DNA from: Streptomyces coeruleorubidus
Lineage (GTDB): Bacteria > Actinomycetota > Actinomycetes > Streptomycetales > Streptomycetaceae
Length of the DNA stretch: 64,000 nucleotides
Direction of reading: 5' to 3'
Assembly: GCF_028885415.1 (NCBI RefSeq)
Contig: NZ_CP118527.1
Coordinates: 3,410,001 to 3,474,000, forward strand
Shown: in pieces, positions 9,857 through 19,272 of the stretch
How the letters are laid out: every line of letters begins with the position of its first letter
How positions within the stretch are numbered: position 1 is the first letter of the stretch
Program-made: the position numbers and the translations under genes
Notes under the pieces: model-generated
The model's database searches: none
Told to the model about the DNA's origin: nothing
The model's input: the letters and a program-made list of their open reading frames with translations, nothing else

Positions 9857-10840
9857 ATGGGCGGGCATGCTCCCGACAGGGAAACGGACGGTCTCGCCGC
9901 CTCCGAGCGGGCGGCACTGGTGCGCCGGATCGACGCGAGCGGGGCCTGGGCCGCCGACCCGGTGTGGCGGGAGGCGTTCGCGGCGGTCCCGCGCCACCTC
10001 TTCGTGCCGTACTACTACATCGGCGTCGCCGGCGGCTACGAACGCCGGTGGGGCGAGAGCCCCGACCCCGAGGCGCGCGAGCGGTGGCTGCGGGGCGCCT
10101 ACGAGGACACCCCGCTGGCGACCCGGCTGCGCGACGGCGAACTGCTCTCCTCCAGCAGCCAGCCGTCCCTGATGGCGGACATGCTGGCCGCGCTGCGCGT
10201 GGAGGACGGGAACACGGTCCTGGAGATCGGCGCCGGCACCGGCTACAACGCCGCGCTGCTCGCCCACCGGCTCGGCGACGACAAGGTGACCACCGTGGAC
10301 CTCGACCCGGAGATCACCGAGTCGGCCCGCCGGCACCTGGCCGCGGCCGGGTACCACCCGGTCGTCGTCACCGGCGACGGCGCCCGGGGCGTGCCCGAGC
10401 GCGCGCCGTTCGACCGGATCATCGCCACCTGCGCGCTGAGCACCGTGCCGCGCGCCTGGCTCGCCCAGAGCCGCCGCGGTGGCCGGATCCTGATGCCGCT
10501 CGCCACCGGCCTGGTCGTGCTCACGGTGCGCGACGCCGACCATGCCGAGGGCCGATTCCTGCACACGCCCGCCTACTTCGTGCCGCTGCGCGGCGGGAGC
10601 CGGCCCGGGGGCGAGCCGCTCCAGCTGGGCGGCGTACCGCGCCGGGCCAGGGAGGACGACCTGTTCCGTTTTCTGCTGGCCCTGACCCGCGGCAGCCTCG
10701 ACCCGCAGGAGGCGCACGCGCTGTGGGAGCAGGAGGGCATGCCGCAGCGCGAGCGCTACGGCATCACGGTCAGCGGGGACCGGGAGTGGGCCTGGCTGGA
10801 CGACCCGGAGGGGCCGTACGCCTGGCCCCTCCCGTCCTGA
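9857..10840 (+). CDS. PCMT-family protein-L-isoaspartate methyltransferase-like protein
   Basis: A 327-aa SAM-dependent methyltransferase of the protein-L-isoaspartate O-methyltransferase family. The SAM-binding motif VLEIGAGTGYNAALLA is at about 122-137 and the family LLSSSSQPSLMADML substrate loop precedes it. Motif II is FDRIIATCALSTVPRAWL. The C-terminal extension of about 100 residues (to LDDPEGPYAWPLP) is typical of actinobacterial paralogues that may modify other targets. It is divergent from glbO by 66 bp and convergent with the FHA gene. Confidence 0.9.
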   Translation: MGGHAPDRETDGLAASERAALVRRIDASGAWAADPVWREAFAAVPRHLFVPYYYIGVAGGYERRWGESPDPEARERWLRGAYEDTPLATRLRDGELLSSSSQPSLMADMLAALRVEDGNTVLEIGAGTGYNAALLAHRLGDDKVTTVDLDPEITESARRHLAAAGYHPVVVTGDGARGVPERAPFDRIIATCALSTVPRAWLAQSRRGGRILMPLATGLVVLTVRDADHAEGRFLHTPAYFVPLRGGSRPGGEPLQLGGVPRRAREDDLFRFLLALTRGSLDPQEAHALWEQEGMPQRERYGITVSGDREWAWLDDPEGPYAWPLPS

Positions 10841-10870
10841 CGAGGCTGCCGGCCGGGCTCAGGGGACCCC

Positions 10871-12361
10871 TCAGCCGCGGCGGATCGTGATCGTCGTCCA
10901 GGCGCCCACGTGCACCCGGTCGCCGTCCTGGAGCGGTACGGGGACGAACGGCTGGATCGGCTCCTCCGAGCCGTTGACCGTCGTGCCGTTCGTCGAGTTC
11001 TGGTCGACGACCGCCCAGCTGCCGTCGGGCTGCTGGACCAGCACCGCGTGCTGGTGCGAGACGCCCGGGTCCTCCGGCGGCACCGAGAGATCGATGTCGG
11101 GGGTGTCGCCGGTGGAGTGCCGACGGCGGCCGATCGTGATCTGGTTGCCGGTGAGCGTGCGCTGCTGCTCGGGCGAGTACGCGGGCAGGTTCAGGCCCGC
11201 GGCCTCGGGGCCGGAGCGCTGCATCATCGCCATGAAGTACTCGCGGTCCGGGCCGATGGTCGCGGTCCAGGTCACCGGCCCCTGGGGCTGCTGGGGCTGC
11301 TGCGGGAAGCCGCCGGGGCCGGGCGGGGCCTGCGTGGCTCCGGGCTGCGGGTAACCGTAGCCGCCGCCCTGGCCGGGCCCGGGGCCGGGCGGGGCCTGGG
11401 TCGCGCCGGGCTGCGGATAGCCGTATCCGCCGCCCTGACCGCTGCCGGGGCCGGGCGGGGCCTGGGGCGCGCCGGACTGCGGATAGCCGTAGCCGCCGCC
11501 GGGCCCACCAGGGCCGCCGCCCGGGCCGGTGGACGACGGCGGGGAGATCACCCAGTCGTCACTGCCGCCGCCGAAGGACTGACCGCCCTGCTGCGGACGC
11601 TGGGTCTCCTGCGGGAACCCGGGCGGAGCCGGCGGGCCGGACTGCTGGAAGCCCTGCGGAGCGCCCCCGGGGCCACCAGGACCACCGGGCGCACCGGGGC
11701 CGGGCGGTGGCGGGACCGGCCGCGAGGGGTCGGCACCGAATCCGGGCGGACCGGGAGGACCACCGGGACCACCAGGGCCGCCTGGACCACCAGGGCCGGG
11801 ACGGCCGCCAGGGCCGGGAGCACCTCCGGGGCCGCCGGGGCCGGGGCGGCCCGAGGGGTCGCTGCCGAAGGGCGGGATCGGCTCGGCCGGGCGGTTGATC
11901 TGCGACGGGCGGGAGCCCTGGTACTCGTACGAGTCACCGCCGCCGTACGACGGACCCGCCGGGCCGCCCGGACCGGGCCGGCCCGGCGGCTGGAAACGCA
12001 CGCCCGGGCCGGGCGCCGGCGGGGGCGGGGCGGCGGGGGTGTACGAAGTCGCCGTGTTCGTCAGGAAGTTCCACCGGCACTCCTCGCAGAACGGTGCGCC
12101 GCCCTCACGCGGCGTACGGCACTGCGGGCAGAGCTCCGGCTCGGCGTTCGGTACGGCGGACAGGTGCGGAGGGCGCCCGCCGGGCTGGCCACCGGGGCCG
12201 CCGGGAGGGCCACCCGGGCCGCCGGGGGGCGGGAAGCCGTAGCCGCCACCGGGCGGGGGCGGCGGGGGAGGAGGCGGAGGCACGGCACCCGCCATGCGGT
12301 GACCGCAGACCTCGCACCAGTCGTCGGAACCCGACTGGTGTCCGTTCGGGCAGGTCGGCAT
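10871..12361 (-). CDS. Zinc-ribbon / proline-glycine-rich protein with C-terminal FHA domain
   Basis: A 496-aa phosphothreonine-reader protein. The N terminus has two CxxC zinc ribbons (CPNGHQSGSDDWCEVCGHRM, then CPQCRTPREGGAPFCEECRW). About 280 residues of Gly/Pro/Gln-rich spacer follow, with repeated GGYGYPQPGATQAPPGPG-like units. The last 100 residues form an FHA domain: TIGRRRHSTGD, VSHQHAVLV and VVDQNSTNGTTVNG are the phospho-recognition motifs. It is the last gene of the PknG-type operon. By analogy with mycobacterial GarA, an FHA protein phosphorylated by PknG, it is the likely substrate or effector; that is inference. DNA in the spacer is repetitive. Confidence 0.92.
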   Translation of the reverse strand: MPTCPNGHQSGSDDWCEVCGHRMAGAVPPPPPPPPPPGGGYGFPPPGGPGGPPGGPGGQPGGRPPHLSAVPNAEPELCPQCRTPREGGAPFCEECRWNFLTNTATSYTPAAPPPPAPGPGVRFQPPGRPGPGGPAGPSYGGGDSYEYQGSRPSQINRPAEPIPPFGSDPSGRPGPGGPGGAPGPGGRPGPGGPGGPGGPGGPPGPPGFGADPSRPVPPPPGPGAPGGPGGPGGAPQGFQQSGPPAPPGFPQETQRPQQGGQSFGGGSDDWVISPPSSTGPGGGPGGPGGGYGYPQSGAPQAPPGPGSGQGGGYGYPQPGATQAPPGPGPGQGGGYGYPQPGATQAPPGPGGFPQQPQQPQGPVTWTATIGPDREYFMAMMQRSGPEAAGLNLPAYSPEQQRTLTGNQITIGRRRHSTGDTPDIDLSVPPEDPGVSHQHAVLVQQPDGSWAVVDQNSTNGTTVNGSEEPIQPFVPVPLQDGDRVHVGAWTTITIRRG

Positions 12362-12393
12362 GTCGGCGCGTCCCTCCTTCGATTCCTTCTAGG

Positions 12394-13740
12394 TCACTTC
12401 TTCACGCGAACAGTCTTGGTTGACCGGGTCTCGAGCGTCATCTCGTCGGCCTCTTCGACCTTCGCCTTCAGTCGCACAGTACCGGTCGCGGCGTCGACCA
12501 CGTCCACCACCTTCGCAAGCAGTTTCGCAGTATCGGCGTTCCCGGAGGCACTCGCGAGCTGAACGGCCCGGCCCAGTTTGGCCGTTGCTCCGTCCATGTC
12601 TCCCGATTTGCGCAGATCGAGCCCTTGCTGGATGACTTGCGCCAGTTCGGCCTGCCCGGTGTAGTGGGCGACTTGGGGGTTGATCGACGTCGAGGCGACC
12701 ATGTCGTCCGTCCACACGGCACGGACCAGGCCCTGCGCGCCGAGGTTCTGGACGGTGCCGTCGGGCTGCGGAATGACCAGTGAGATCCGGGCCGCCAGCA
12801 TCTCCTGCCCGATGTTCGCGGCCGGGACCTCGACGCAGACGTGGTAGTCACGGGACTCGTCCCCCCAGGAACCCAGGGGGTAGTCGCCGGCGCGCGGGCC
12901 CGCCTCGGTGCGCCGGCCGGTCAGCTCCTCGACCGTGGGCGCGACCTGCTTGACGAACTTCACAGTGGTGTCGACCGGGGTCCACAGCCGCAGAGAGACG
13001 TCCGCGACCTCCTTGCCCATCGCCGTCTCCATCATCTGCGTGAAGTCGGCGGCGAGCCCGGCCGGGTCGGCGACGATGTCGGCGGTGCCGAGCAGGGCGG
13101 AGGCGATCCCTGTGACTTCTTTCACTTCCCAGTCGGTGCCCACGCCCCGCGCGTCACAGGTGAAGCGCCCCGCGCACGCGTCGAGCGCGGCCTTCAGGTC
13201 CTGGGGCGACTCGTGTTCGTTGCGGCCGTCGGTGAGCAGGATGCCGTGCCGAATGGCGACGTCCGCGGAGGACAGCAGGCGATCGGCCAGTTTCAGCCAG
13301 GTGCCGATGGCCGTGCCGCCGCCCGCACTGAGCGAGCGCAGCGCCCGTTTGGCCTGCTCGCGGGTGGTGGCGTCGGCGACCGCCAGGCTCCCGCCGCCCG
13401 GGTAGACCTCCTTGGCCACGTGCGTCCCGCCGATCACGGCGAAGTGCACGCCGTCGCGCAGGGTGTCGATCGCCGCGGCCGTGGCGTCGCGGGCGTTGCG
13501 CATCTTGGTCGCCGGGTAGTCCATCGACCCGGAACAGTCGACCATGATCGCCACGGCCGCGGACGGGCCCTGGCCGGGCGAGAAGAGGTGGGGCGCCGAG
13601 ACCGCGGTGCCGATCGTGCCGCCGCCGGTCGCCGTCACCGTGACGATGGCGTTGACCTCGCCGGCGCCCTCCGGCAGGTACTCGTTCTGGTACACGTCCA
13701 CCGAGAACTGGGGCACGTTCGACTTCGAGAAATTGGCCAT
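12394..13740 (-). CDS. von Willebrand factor A domain protein
   Basis: A 448-aa cytoplasmic protein with a vWA domain at about 60-240. The metal-ion-dependent adhesion site is VDCSGSMDYPATK (DxSxS), followed by a conserved Thr in SAGGGTAIGTWL and an Asp in LLTDGRNEHESPQD. An all-beta middle and a helical C-terminal tail follow. Such proteins act as Mg-dependent protein-docking scaffolds. It sits between the PP2C phosphatase and the FHA protein in the same operon, so a scaffold in that phospho-signalling pathway is plausible. Start ATG 13740, MANFSKSNVPQFSVDVYQNE. Confidence 0.93.
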   Translation of the reverse strand: MANFSKSNVPQFSVDVYQNEYLPEGAGEVNAIVTVTATGGGTIGTAVSAPHLFSPGQGPSAAVAIMVDCSGSMDYPATKMRNARDATAAAIDTLRDGVHFAVIGGTHVAKEVYPGGGSLAVADATTREQAKRALRSLSAGGGTAIGTWLKLADRLLSSADVAIRHGILLTDGRNEHESPQDLKAALDACAGRFTCDARGVGTDWEVKEVTGIASALLGTADIVADPAGLAADFTQMMETAMGKEVADVSLRLWTPVDTTVKFVKQVAPTVEELTGRRTEAGPRAGDYPLGSWGDESRDYHVCVEVPAANIGQEMLAARISLVIPQPDGTVQNLGAQGLVRAVWTDDMVASTSINPQVAHYTGQAELAQVIQQGLDLRKSGDMDGATAKLGRAVQLASASGNADTAKLLAKVVDVVDAATGTVRLKAKVEEADEMTLETRSTKTVRVKK

Positions 13741-13840
13741 GCCTGCTTCGATCCCCCTCGAAAGCCCCCACCGGAGCGGGGTGATGACGGTAGGCGGACC
13801 GGTCCCCTCCGGTCCGCTGAGGCATCCCCGTAACGCGGCC

Positions 13841-15325
13841 TCAGGCCGATCCTGCCCCCTGGGAGACCGCCGGGAACGGCACGAGGGCCACTGTTACGTT
13901 GTCGTGGCCCCCGCCGTCCAGGGCGTGGCCGACGAGCACCCGGGCGCTGTGCAGCGGGTGGGCGGCGGCGTCGAGCGGGACGACCCGGGCCATCTCCTCG
14001 GCGGCCTCCGCGTAGTTCCACAGGCCGTCCGTGCAGACCACGACCACGCCCGGCCGGTCGGGCTTGAACGCGGCGGTGTGCGGTTCCAGTTCGTAGGCGT
14101 CCGCGCCGAGCCAGCCGGTGATCGCGTGGGCGCGCTCGTCGGCGTAGGCCTCGGCCTCGCTCATCAGGCCCGCGGCGACCATCTGCGCCGCCCACGAGTC
14201 GTCCTCGGTGAGCCGGGCGGGGGGTGCGCTCCGGTCGACCGGGACCCAGTAGGCGCGGCTGTCGCCGACCCAGCCGACGATCAGCAGGCCCGAGGTGACC
14301 ACGGCGCCGACGATGGTGCACGCGGGGGCGTTCTGGTGGGGGGCGTGCTCGCGGGCCGTGGCGGGTTCCGCGGCGAGCGAGTTGACCGCGCGCGAGGCGG
14401 CGATGATCGCGTCGTGCATCGCCTGCTGCGGGTGCGTGCCGCGCGGCAGGGCGGCCAGCAGTGCCTCGCTCGCCGCCTTCGACGCCGCCATCGAGGCGTC
14501 GTCGGGGCGGGTCGCCGAGGAGACGCCGTCGCAGACGATGGCCACGGAGGCGGGTGAGCCGTCCGGCAGCGCGGTGCTGCCGATGGCGAACGCGTCCTCG
14601 TTGCGGTGGTGGCGCAGGCCGCGGTCGCTGACCGCGGCCACCGGGCCGGACTCCTGCTCCATGTGGTCCCGTTCGCGCGGCTGGGCGTGGCCGCAGTTCT
14701 CGCAGTAGCCGTCGTCGTCCACGCGGCCGGCCCGGCAGGCCACGCAGACCTTGCCGCCGGCGCCCGCGGCCTGGGCCGCCGGGTCGGCGGACACCCGTGG
14801 GTCCGGTGCCTGGAGGAGGTACTCGTCGGGCTGCTGTGCCTGGTAGGTCTCGGACTGTGCCGGATATCCGTCGGGTTGTGGTGCGTAGCCGCCGGGCGGC
14901 ATGGGGTGCCCCTCCGCCTGGGGATGTGCCGCGGCCTGGGGCGGATGGTCGAAGCGGACGCCCGCGGCCGGGGCCGGCGGGGCGCCGGGGGGCGGGGGTG
15001 TGTCCGGGGGCAGCGCGGAGCCGCCCGAGTCCGTCCCCGGAAGGTCCGTCGGCAGATGCGCCGCTTGCGATCCGCCCGCGCCGTCCAGGCCGGGGGCGGG
15101 CCAGCCCGCACCGGCGGGTGGCACCGACGGCGACGGCGCGGGATACGCACCGGCGGCCGGAGCGCCCTGCACGGGCACCGAGCCGTTCATGGTGATGGTC
15201 GGGTTGTCCTGAGGCCGTGCCGGCACGGCGGACAGGTCGTATCCGCACGCGCCGCAGAAACGGTCACCCGATTCGAGGGGTTCCTCGCAACTCGGGCAGG
15301 CGGACAACTGGGGCATCTGCGACAT
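13841..15325 (-). CDS. PP2C-family serine/threonine phosphatase with zinc ribbons
   Basis: A 494-aa protein. The N-terminal zinc ribbon (CPSCEEPLESGDRFCGACGY) is followed by a long Pro/Ala/Gln-rich linker, then a second ribbon (CVACRAGRVDDDGYCENCGH). The C-terminal PP2C catalytic domain begins at about 230 and has metal-binding motifs SDRGLRHHRNEDAF, IVCDGVSSA, GWVGDSRAYW, VVCTDGLWN and GGGHDNVTVAL. It should dephosphorylate Ser/Thr in partners of the neighbouring PknG-type kinase. The kinase stop and this start are 3 bp apart, indicating coupled expression. Confidence 0.94.
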   Translation of the reverse strand: MSQMPQLSACPSCEEPLESGDRFCGACGYDLSAVPARPQDNPTITMNGSVPVQGAPAAGAYPAPSPSVPPAGAGWPAPGLDGAGGSQAAHLPTDLPGTDSGGSALPPDTPPPPGAPPAPAAGVRFDHPPQAAAHPQAEGHPMPPGGYAPQPDGYPAQSETYQAQQPDEYLLQAPDPRVSADPAAQAAGAGGKVCVACRAGRVDDDGYCENCGHAQPRERDHMEQESGPVAAVSDRGLRHHRNEDAFAIGSTALPDGSPASVAIVCDGVSSATRPDDASMAASKAASEALLAALPRGTHPQQAMHDAIIAASRAVNSLAAEPATAREHAPHQNAPACTIVGAVVTSGLLIVGWVGDSRAYWVPVDRSAPPARLTEDDSWAAQMVAAGLMSEAEAYADERAHAITGWLGADAYELEPHTAAFKPDRPGVVVVCTDGLWNYAEAAEEMARVVPLDAAAHPLHSARVLVGHALDGGGHDNVTVALVPFPAVSQGAGSA

Positions 15326-15328
15326 CTA

Positions 15329-17872
15329 CTACACCCACGTCCGGGGGCGGTAACGATTGGCACGTTCCACCAGGTCGATCCTCTCCTCGCCGCCACGCGC
15401 CAGCCTGGCCAGCGTGCGGTACGAGCGTTCCAGGCCGAAACGCAGGCCCCGCTCGTCCAGGCCGCTGCCGAGCAGCGTCCGTCCCCCGGCGGCGGGAGGG
15501 GCGGAACCCTGGCCCCCGGAGAGTACCCAGTCCAGCGCGCAGCCGAGGACTTCGGCCGACAACTGCTCGCGCCGCGCCGGGTCCAGACCGTACGCCTCCA
15601 GGGCCTCGACCTGCGCCGCGGCGGCCGTGAGGTCCTCCAGGAACGGTACGTCCGAGGCGGTCGCCGTGCGTTGCCGCAACCGCGCCCGGACGGCGGCCAC
15701 GCGCGCGGCCGTGTAGTGGATGGAGGACTCCGGGACCGACTCCAGCGTCCGTACGGCGCTGCGCCGGTCCCCGGTCGCCAACTGCACGCGGGCCAGCCCG
15801 AACCCGGCGCTCACATAGCTCGGGTCGGTCGACCACACCAGCCGGTAGTACTCGGCGGCGTTGTCGAGCTGGCCCAGCACCTCCGCGCACAGGCCCAGCG
15901 CCAGCTTCGGCGCGATCTCGCCGGGGAAGGCGTCGTAGATCGCGTCGAAGGCGAGCGCGGCGCCCTCGTCGTCGCCCGTCACCAGCGCGGCCACGCCCCG
16001 GTACCAGACCACCCGCCAGTCGTCGGACCGCTCCCCCTCCAGTGTGACCAGCGCCTCCAGCGCGGCGGCCGGATCTCCGGTCTCCAGCCAGGCCCGGATC
16101 TGCCGCAGCCGCGTCTCGATCGACGGGGCCGGAGCCGCCGCGAGGGCGCCGAGCAGCTCGGCCGGGGCGGAGGTCATCAGACCTGCCAGGAAGCCGGCGT
16201 TGGGGTCGGACGGGTCGACGCGGGGGACGGGGAGGGCGAGGGCGGCGGCGGGGGTGTCGACGGGTTTGACGAGGCTGTGGGGGTTGGGGAGGCGTTGCGC
16301 GCCACCGTGGGGTTGGGAGGGGACAGCGGGCAGCGCCGCAGCGGTCGCGGAACGGCCCCGTTTCCGCGCCACCCTCGCCCCGAGCCGCGACACCTCACCG
16401 TCCAGCCTCGGGAACAACTCCGTGTCCGTGACCCGCAGTTCGGGCCCGAACAGCGTGGACAGGGCGGGCCGGGCACGGCCCGTCTGCAGGGAGACGACCT
16501 CCCGCAGGACACCGGTCAGCTGCTCGGCCATCTCCTGCGCGGAGGCGAACCGGCGGCCCGGGTCGGGGTCCGTGGCGCGGACCAGGAGGCGGTAGAACGA
16601 CTCGTACTGCCGGAAGACCTCGATGTTGTCCGGGTCGGGCAGGGAGTCCGCGTAGACGTTCGTGTAGCCCTGGAAGTCGAAGGTCAGGACGGCGAGGGTG
16701 CGGGCGACGGTGTAGAGGTCGCTCGCCACCGACGGACCGGCCTCGGCGACCTCCGGCGCCTGGTACCCGACCGTGCCGTAGATGGCCGACTCCTCGTCGT
16801 CCATCCTGCGCACCGCGCCCATGTCGATCAGCTTGAGCTGGTCCTCGGTCTGGATGGCGTTGTCGACCTTGAAGTCGCAGTACAGCAGGTTGCGGCTGTG
16901 CAGATGGCCGAGCGCCTCCAGGGCCTCCAGGCCGTACGCGCAGGCCTGCTCCACCGGCAGCGGATCGCGCCTGCCCTGCGGTGTGCGGCGGGCGTTGGCG
17001 ATCTCCTTCAGCGACTTGCCGCCCACGTACTCCATGACGATGTAGCCGTCGAGGGAGCCCGTGCGCTGGTCCAGGTGCTCGACGAAGTTGTAGATCCGCA
17101 CGATGTTGGCGTGCTCGATCTCCGCCAGGAAGCGCCGCTCGGAGATCGCCGCGGCCATCGCGTCCTGGTCGCCGGTGTCCAGCAGGCCCTTGAGGACCAC
17201 CCAGCGGTCGGAGACCGCCCGGTCGACGGCCAGGTAGATCCAGCCCAGACCGCCGTGCGCGAGGCAGCCCACCACCTCGTACTGGCCGTGCACGACGTCC
17301 CCGGCCTTCAGCTTCGGCACGAACGAGTACGGATGGCCGCACTTGGTGCAGAACCCCTCCGTACGCCCCGGACGGTCGCCGCGCGCCCGGCCCACCTGGG
17401 CGCCGCAGTCCGAGCGCGAGCAGAACCGCTTCCGCTCGGGCACCTCGGGGTTGTCCAGGACCATTTCGCGCGGGTCGGGCCGCGGGATCGGCGGGACCTG
17501 GACCAGCCCGGCGCCCAGCCGGCCCCGGGACGAGGAGCCGGCGGCGGAGCCGGAGCTGCGCACCGACACCGAGCGGCCCGTCGCCTTGCCCGACAGGGAG
17601 CGCGAGAGGCGACCCGACACCGAGCGGCGGGACTTCGACGACTGGGACGACGTACGGGAACTGCGGCTGCTGGAGCGGGAGCTGCCGCTGCCTCCCGAAC
17701 CGCGGGAGCCGCCCTTGCCGCCGGCGGTGATGCCGGTGGGGGGTGACCCGACCATGCCGTTCGGGGCGACGACCGGGGCGAGGCCGCAGGTGTCGCAGTA
17801 CAGTTCGCCGCCGCCCACGTCTTCGTAGGTGCCCGTGCAGGTGGGGCGTTGACATGTGCGTGCCTCACTCAT
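15329..17872 (-). CDS. PknG-type serine/threonine protein kinase with rubredoxin-like N terminus and TPR C terminus
   Basis: An 847-aa soluble kinase. The N terminus has CxxC clusters (CQRPTCTGTYEDVGGGELYC...), then a Ser/Arg-rich low-complexity stretch and a second zinc site (CSRSDCGAQVG...CTKCGHPY), matching the PknG rubredoxin region. The kinase core has the glycine loop AHGGLGWIYLAVD, Lys in WVVLKGL, catalytic loop YCDFKVDNAIQ and LIDMGAVR. The C-terminal third is TPR-like. Mycobacterial PknG (750 aa) senses amino-acid supply and phosphorylates GarA. I chose ATG 17872 because GGGGAG lies 4 nt upstream. ATG 17893, overlapping the upstream stop as ATGA with GGAGGGGG before it, is equally possible. 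Confidence 0.92.
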   Translation of the reverse strand: MSEARTCQRPTCTGTYEDVGGGELYCDTCGLAPVVAPNGMVGSPPTGITAGGKGGSRGSGGSGSSRSSSRSSRTSSQSSKSRRSVSGRLSRSLSGKATGRSVSVRSSGSAAGSSSRGRLGAGLVQVPPIPRPDPREMVLDNPEVPERKRFCSRSDCGAQVGRARGDRPGRTEGFCTKCGHPYSFVPKLKAGDVVHGQYEVVGCLAHGGLGWIYLAVDRAVSDRWVVLKGLLDTGDQDAMAAAISERRFLAEIEHANIVRIYNFVEHLDQRTGSLDGYIVMEYVGGKSLKEIANARRTPQGRRDPLPVEQACAYGLEALEALGHLHSRNLLYCDFKVDNAIQTEDQLKLIDMGAVRRMDDEESAIYGTVGYQAPEVAEAGPSVASDLYTVARTLAVLTFDFQGYTNVYADSLPDPDNIEVFRQYESFYRLLVRATDPDPGRRFASAQEMAEQLTGVLREVVSLQTGRARPALSTLFGPELRVTDTELFPRLDGEVSRLGARVARKRGRSATAAALPAVPSQPHGGAQRLPNPHSLVKPVDTPAAALALPVPRVDPSDPNAGFLAGLMTSAPAELLGALAAAPAPSIETRLRQIRAWLETGDPAAALEALVTLEGERSDDWRVVWYRGVAALVTGDDEGAALAFDAIYDAFPGEIAPKLALGLCAEVLGQLDNAAEYYRLVWSTDPSYVSAGFGLARVQLATGDRRSAVRTLESVPESSIHYTAARVAAVRARLRQRTATASDVPFLEDLTAAAAQVEALEAYGLDPARREQLSAEVLGCALDWVLSGGQGSAPPAAGGRTLLGSGLDERGLRFGLERSYRTLARLARGGEERIDLVERANRYRPRTWV

Positions 17873-17889
17873 GGACTCCCCCTTGTCGC

Positions 17890-19224
17890 TCATGCGCCCG
17901 GCCCCCTCCGGTCGTCCTCCGGCACGCCCTGGTCCGGCACCCGGGGGCCGCCGAGCAGTTCCGCGGCGGCCTGCTGGTAGCGCAGCACGGCCTGTTCGGC
18001 GGCGCGCAGGTCGCAGGGGGCGCTCCAGAGCATGCGGCGGGCCTTCTCGTACCGCTCCACCAGCAGCGTGTCCTCGGCGAAGCCGTGCCGGGCGACCTTC
18101 GCCTTGTACGCGTCGAGACGGCCGCGCAGCTCGGCGCGGACCGCCAGGGGCGCGGTGACCGCGGTCAACGACTCGCGGGCGCGCAGCAGTTCGTCCTCCG
18201 CCTTCTGCTCCAGCGACTCCAGGAGCGGGGACAGGCGGTGCCACTGGGCTTGTCTGCGGTACTCCGCGGCCGCCGCCAGCTGCTCCTGCAACGCGGTCGG
18301 CGGTCCGCTGACGACCGGCACCTCCGTCGCCGCGATCTTCGCGAGGACCTCGCCGCGAGCGGTGCGCGCCTCGGCGAGCGTACGGTCCGCGCGGCTGAGG
18401 ACGTCCCGCAGCTTGACGATCCGCTTCTCGGCGTCCTGTCGCACCGTCAGAACCGCGTCGATCTCCCGGCGTACGTCCTCCAGGGCGCGCGCCTCCCGGT
18501 CGTACACCGTCGTGTCCGGCCTGCCGCCGCCCGGAGCCGAACTGCCCTGCGCGGGCTGCCAGAACGCCAGCGGGTCCGACACCACCTGCTCGCGCAGCTT
18601 CGTGAGCGTGCGGGTGATGCGCTCCAGGTCGTCGCCCGCCGGGTGCTCGCCGGGGCGCACGCCGACCGAGTGCGCGAGCCGGCGGGTGCGCTGGAGCTCG
18701 GCCGCCAGCAGATCGATCCGGGCCGGCAGCGCCGACCAGACCGCGTCGGCCGCGACGACCAGGTCCAGGCTCGCCGCGTACAGCTCGTTCATCCGGTCGA
18801 CGAGGGTGGCGAGCGAGTAGCGTTCGCTGAGTTTGTTCCCCGTGCCGTGCAGCGTGGGGGCGTTGGCCGTCGCGGTGGCGCTGCCCGCGACCGTGACCGA
18901 CTCGCCGTTCAGCAGCTCCGTCAGCTCCACCAGGTCCTCGCGGCTGGACCAGCGTCGGCGGGCGCGGATCTCCCGGGCGGTGCGCAAGGCGGCCGTGTAC
19001 GCGTCGAAGTACGTCCACAGCAGCGTGATCGACGCCTCCGTGGACGTCCAGCGCTCCTGGGTGACGCCGGTGAGCTCGGCGCCCTCCAGGAGTCTGCGGC
19101 CCGCGTGGTCCTGGAGGGCGAGGAGCGAGGTCTCGACCGCCTCGTGCTCCGCGCCGAGCCGCGCCAGCGCACGGTCCACCTCGTCCCGGTCCATCACCGG
19201 CCCGGTGGATCCCGTGACGCCCAT
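17890..19224 (-). CDS. Coiled-coil hypothetical protein of the PknG-type operon
   Basis: A 444-aa almost entirely helical protein with no recognised domain. Heptad-like stretches run through about 10-110 and 240-400, for example DREARALEDVRREIDAVL and SLEQKAEDELLRARESL. There is no signal peptide or membrane segment. It lies between the binding-protein gene and the kinase gene, and its stop overlaps an upstream kinase start candidate. It is probably a structural or adaptor part of the signalling complex (inference). Start ATG 19224, MGVTGSTGPVMDRDEVDR. Confidence 0.85.
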   Translation of the reverse strand: MGVTGSTGPVMDRDEVDRALARLGAEHEAVETSLLALQDHAGRRLLEGAELTGVTQERWTSTEASITLLWTYFDAYTAALRTAREIRARRRWSSREDLVELTELLNGESVTVAGSATATANAPTLHGTGNKLSERYSLATLVDRMNELYAASLDLVVAADAVWSALPARIDLLAAELQRTRRLAHSVGVRPGEHPAGDDLERITRTLTKLREQVVSDPLAFWQPAQGSSAPGGGRPDTTVYDREARALEDVRREIDAVLTVRQDAEKRIVKLRDVLSRADRTLAEARTARGEVLAKIAATEVPVVSGPPTALQEQLAAAAEYRRQAQWHRLSPLLESLEQKAEDELLRARESLTAVTAPLAVRAELRGRLDAYKAKVARHGFAEDTLLVERYEKARRMLWSAPCDLRAAEQAVLRYQQAAAELLGGPRVPDQGVPEDDRRGPGA

Positions 19225-19272
19225 CGATCACCTCTCGCTGCGGTTGTGCCGGTTGGGGGGTCGGTGCAGTTG

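Noticed and set aside
9857..10717. Upstream extension of the globin frame on the minus strand
   Set aside because: The extension is antisense to the methyltransferase gene; globin similarity starts only at 9790.
11280..12260. GC-rich repeats suggesting a mobile or structural repeat
   Set aside because: They are coding repeats of the Gly/Pro-rich linker in the FHA protein.
14606..17746. A 1,046-codon plus-strand open frame
   Set aside because: It is antisense to the PknG-type kinase and PP2C genes, has shadow composition and no domain motifs.
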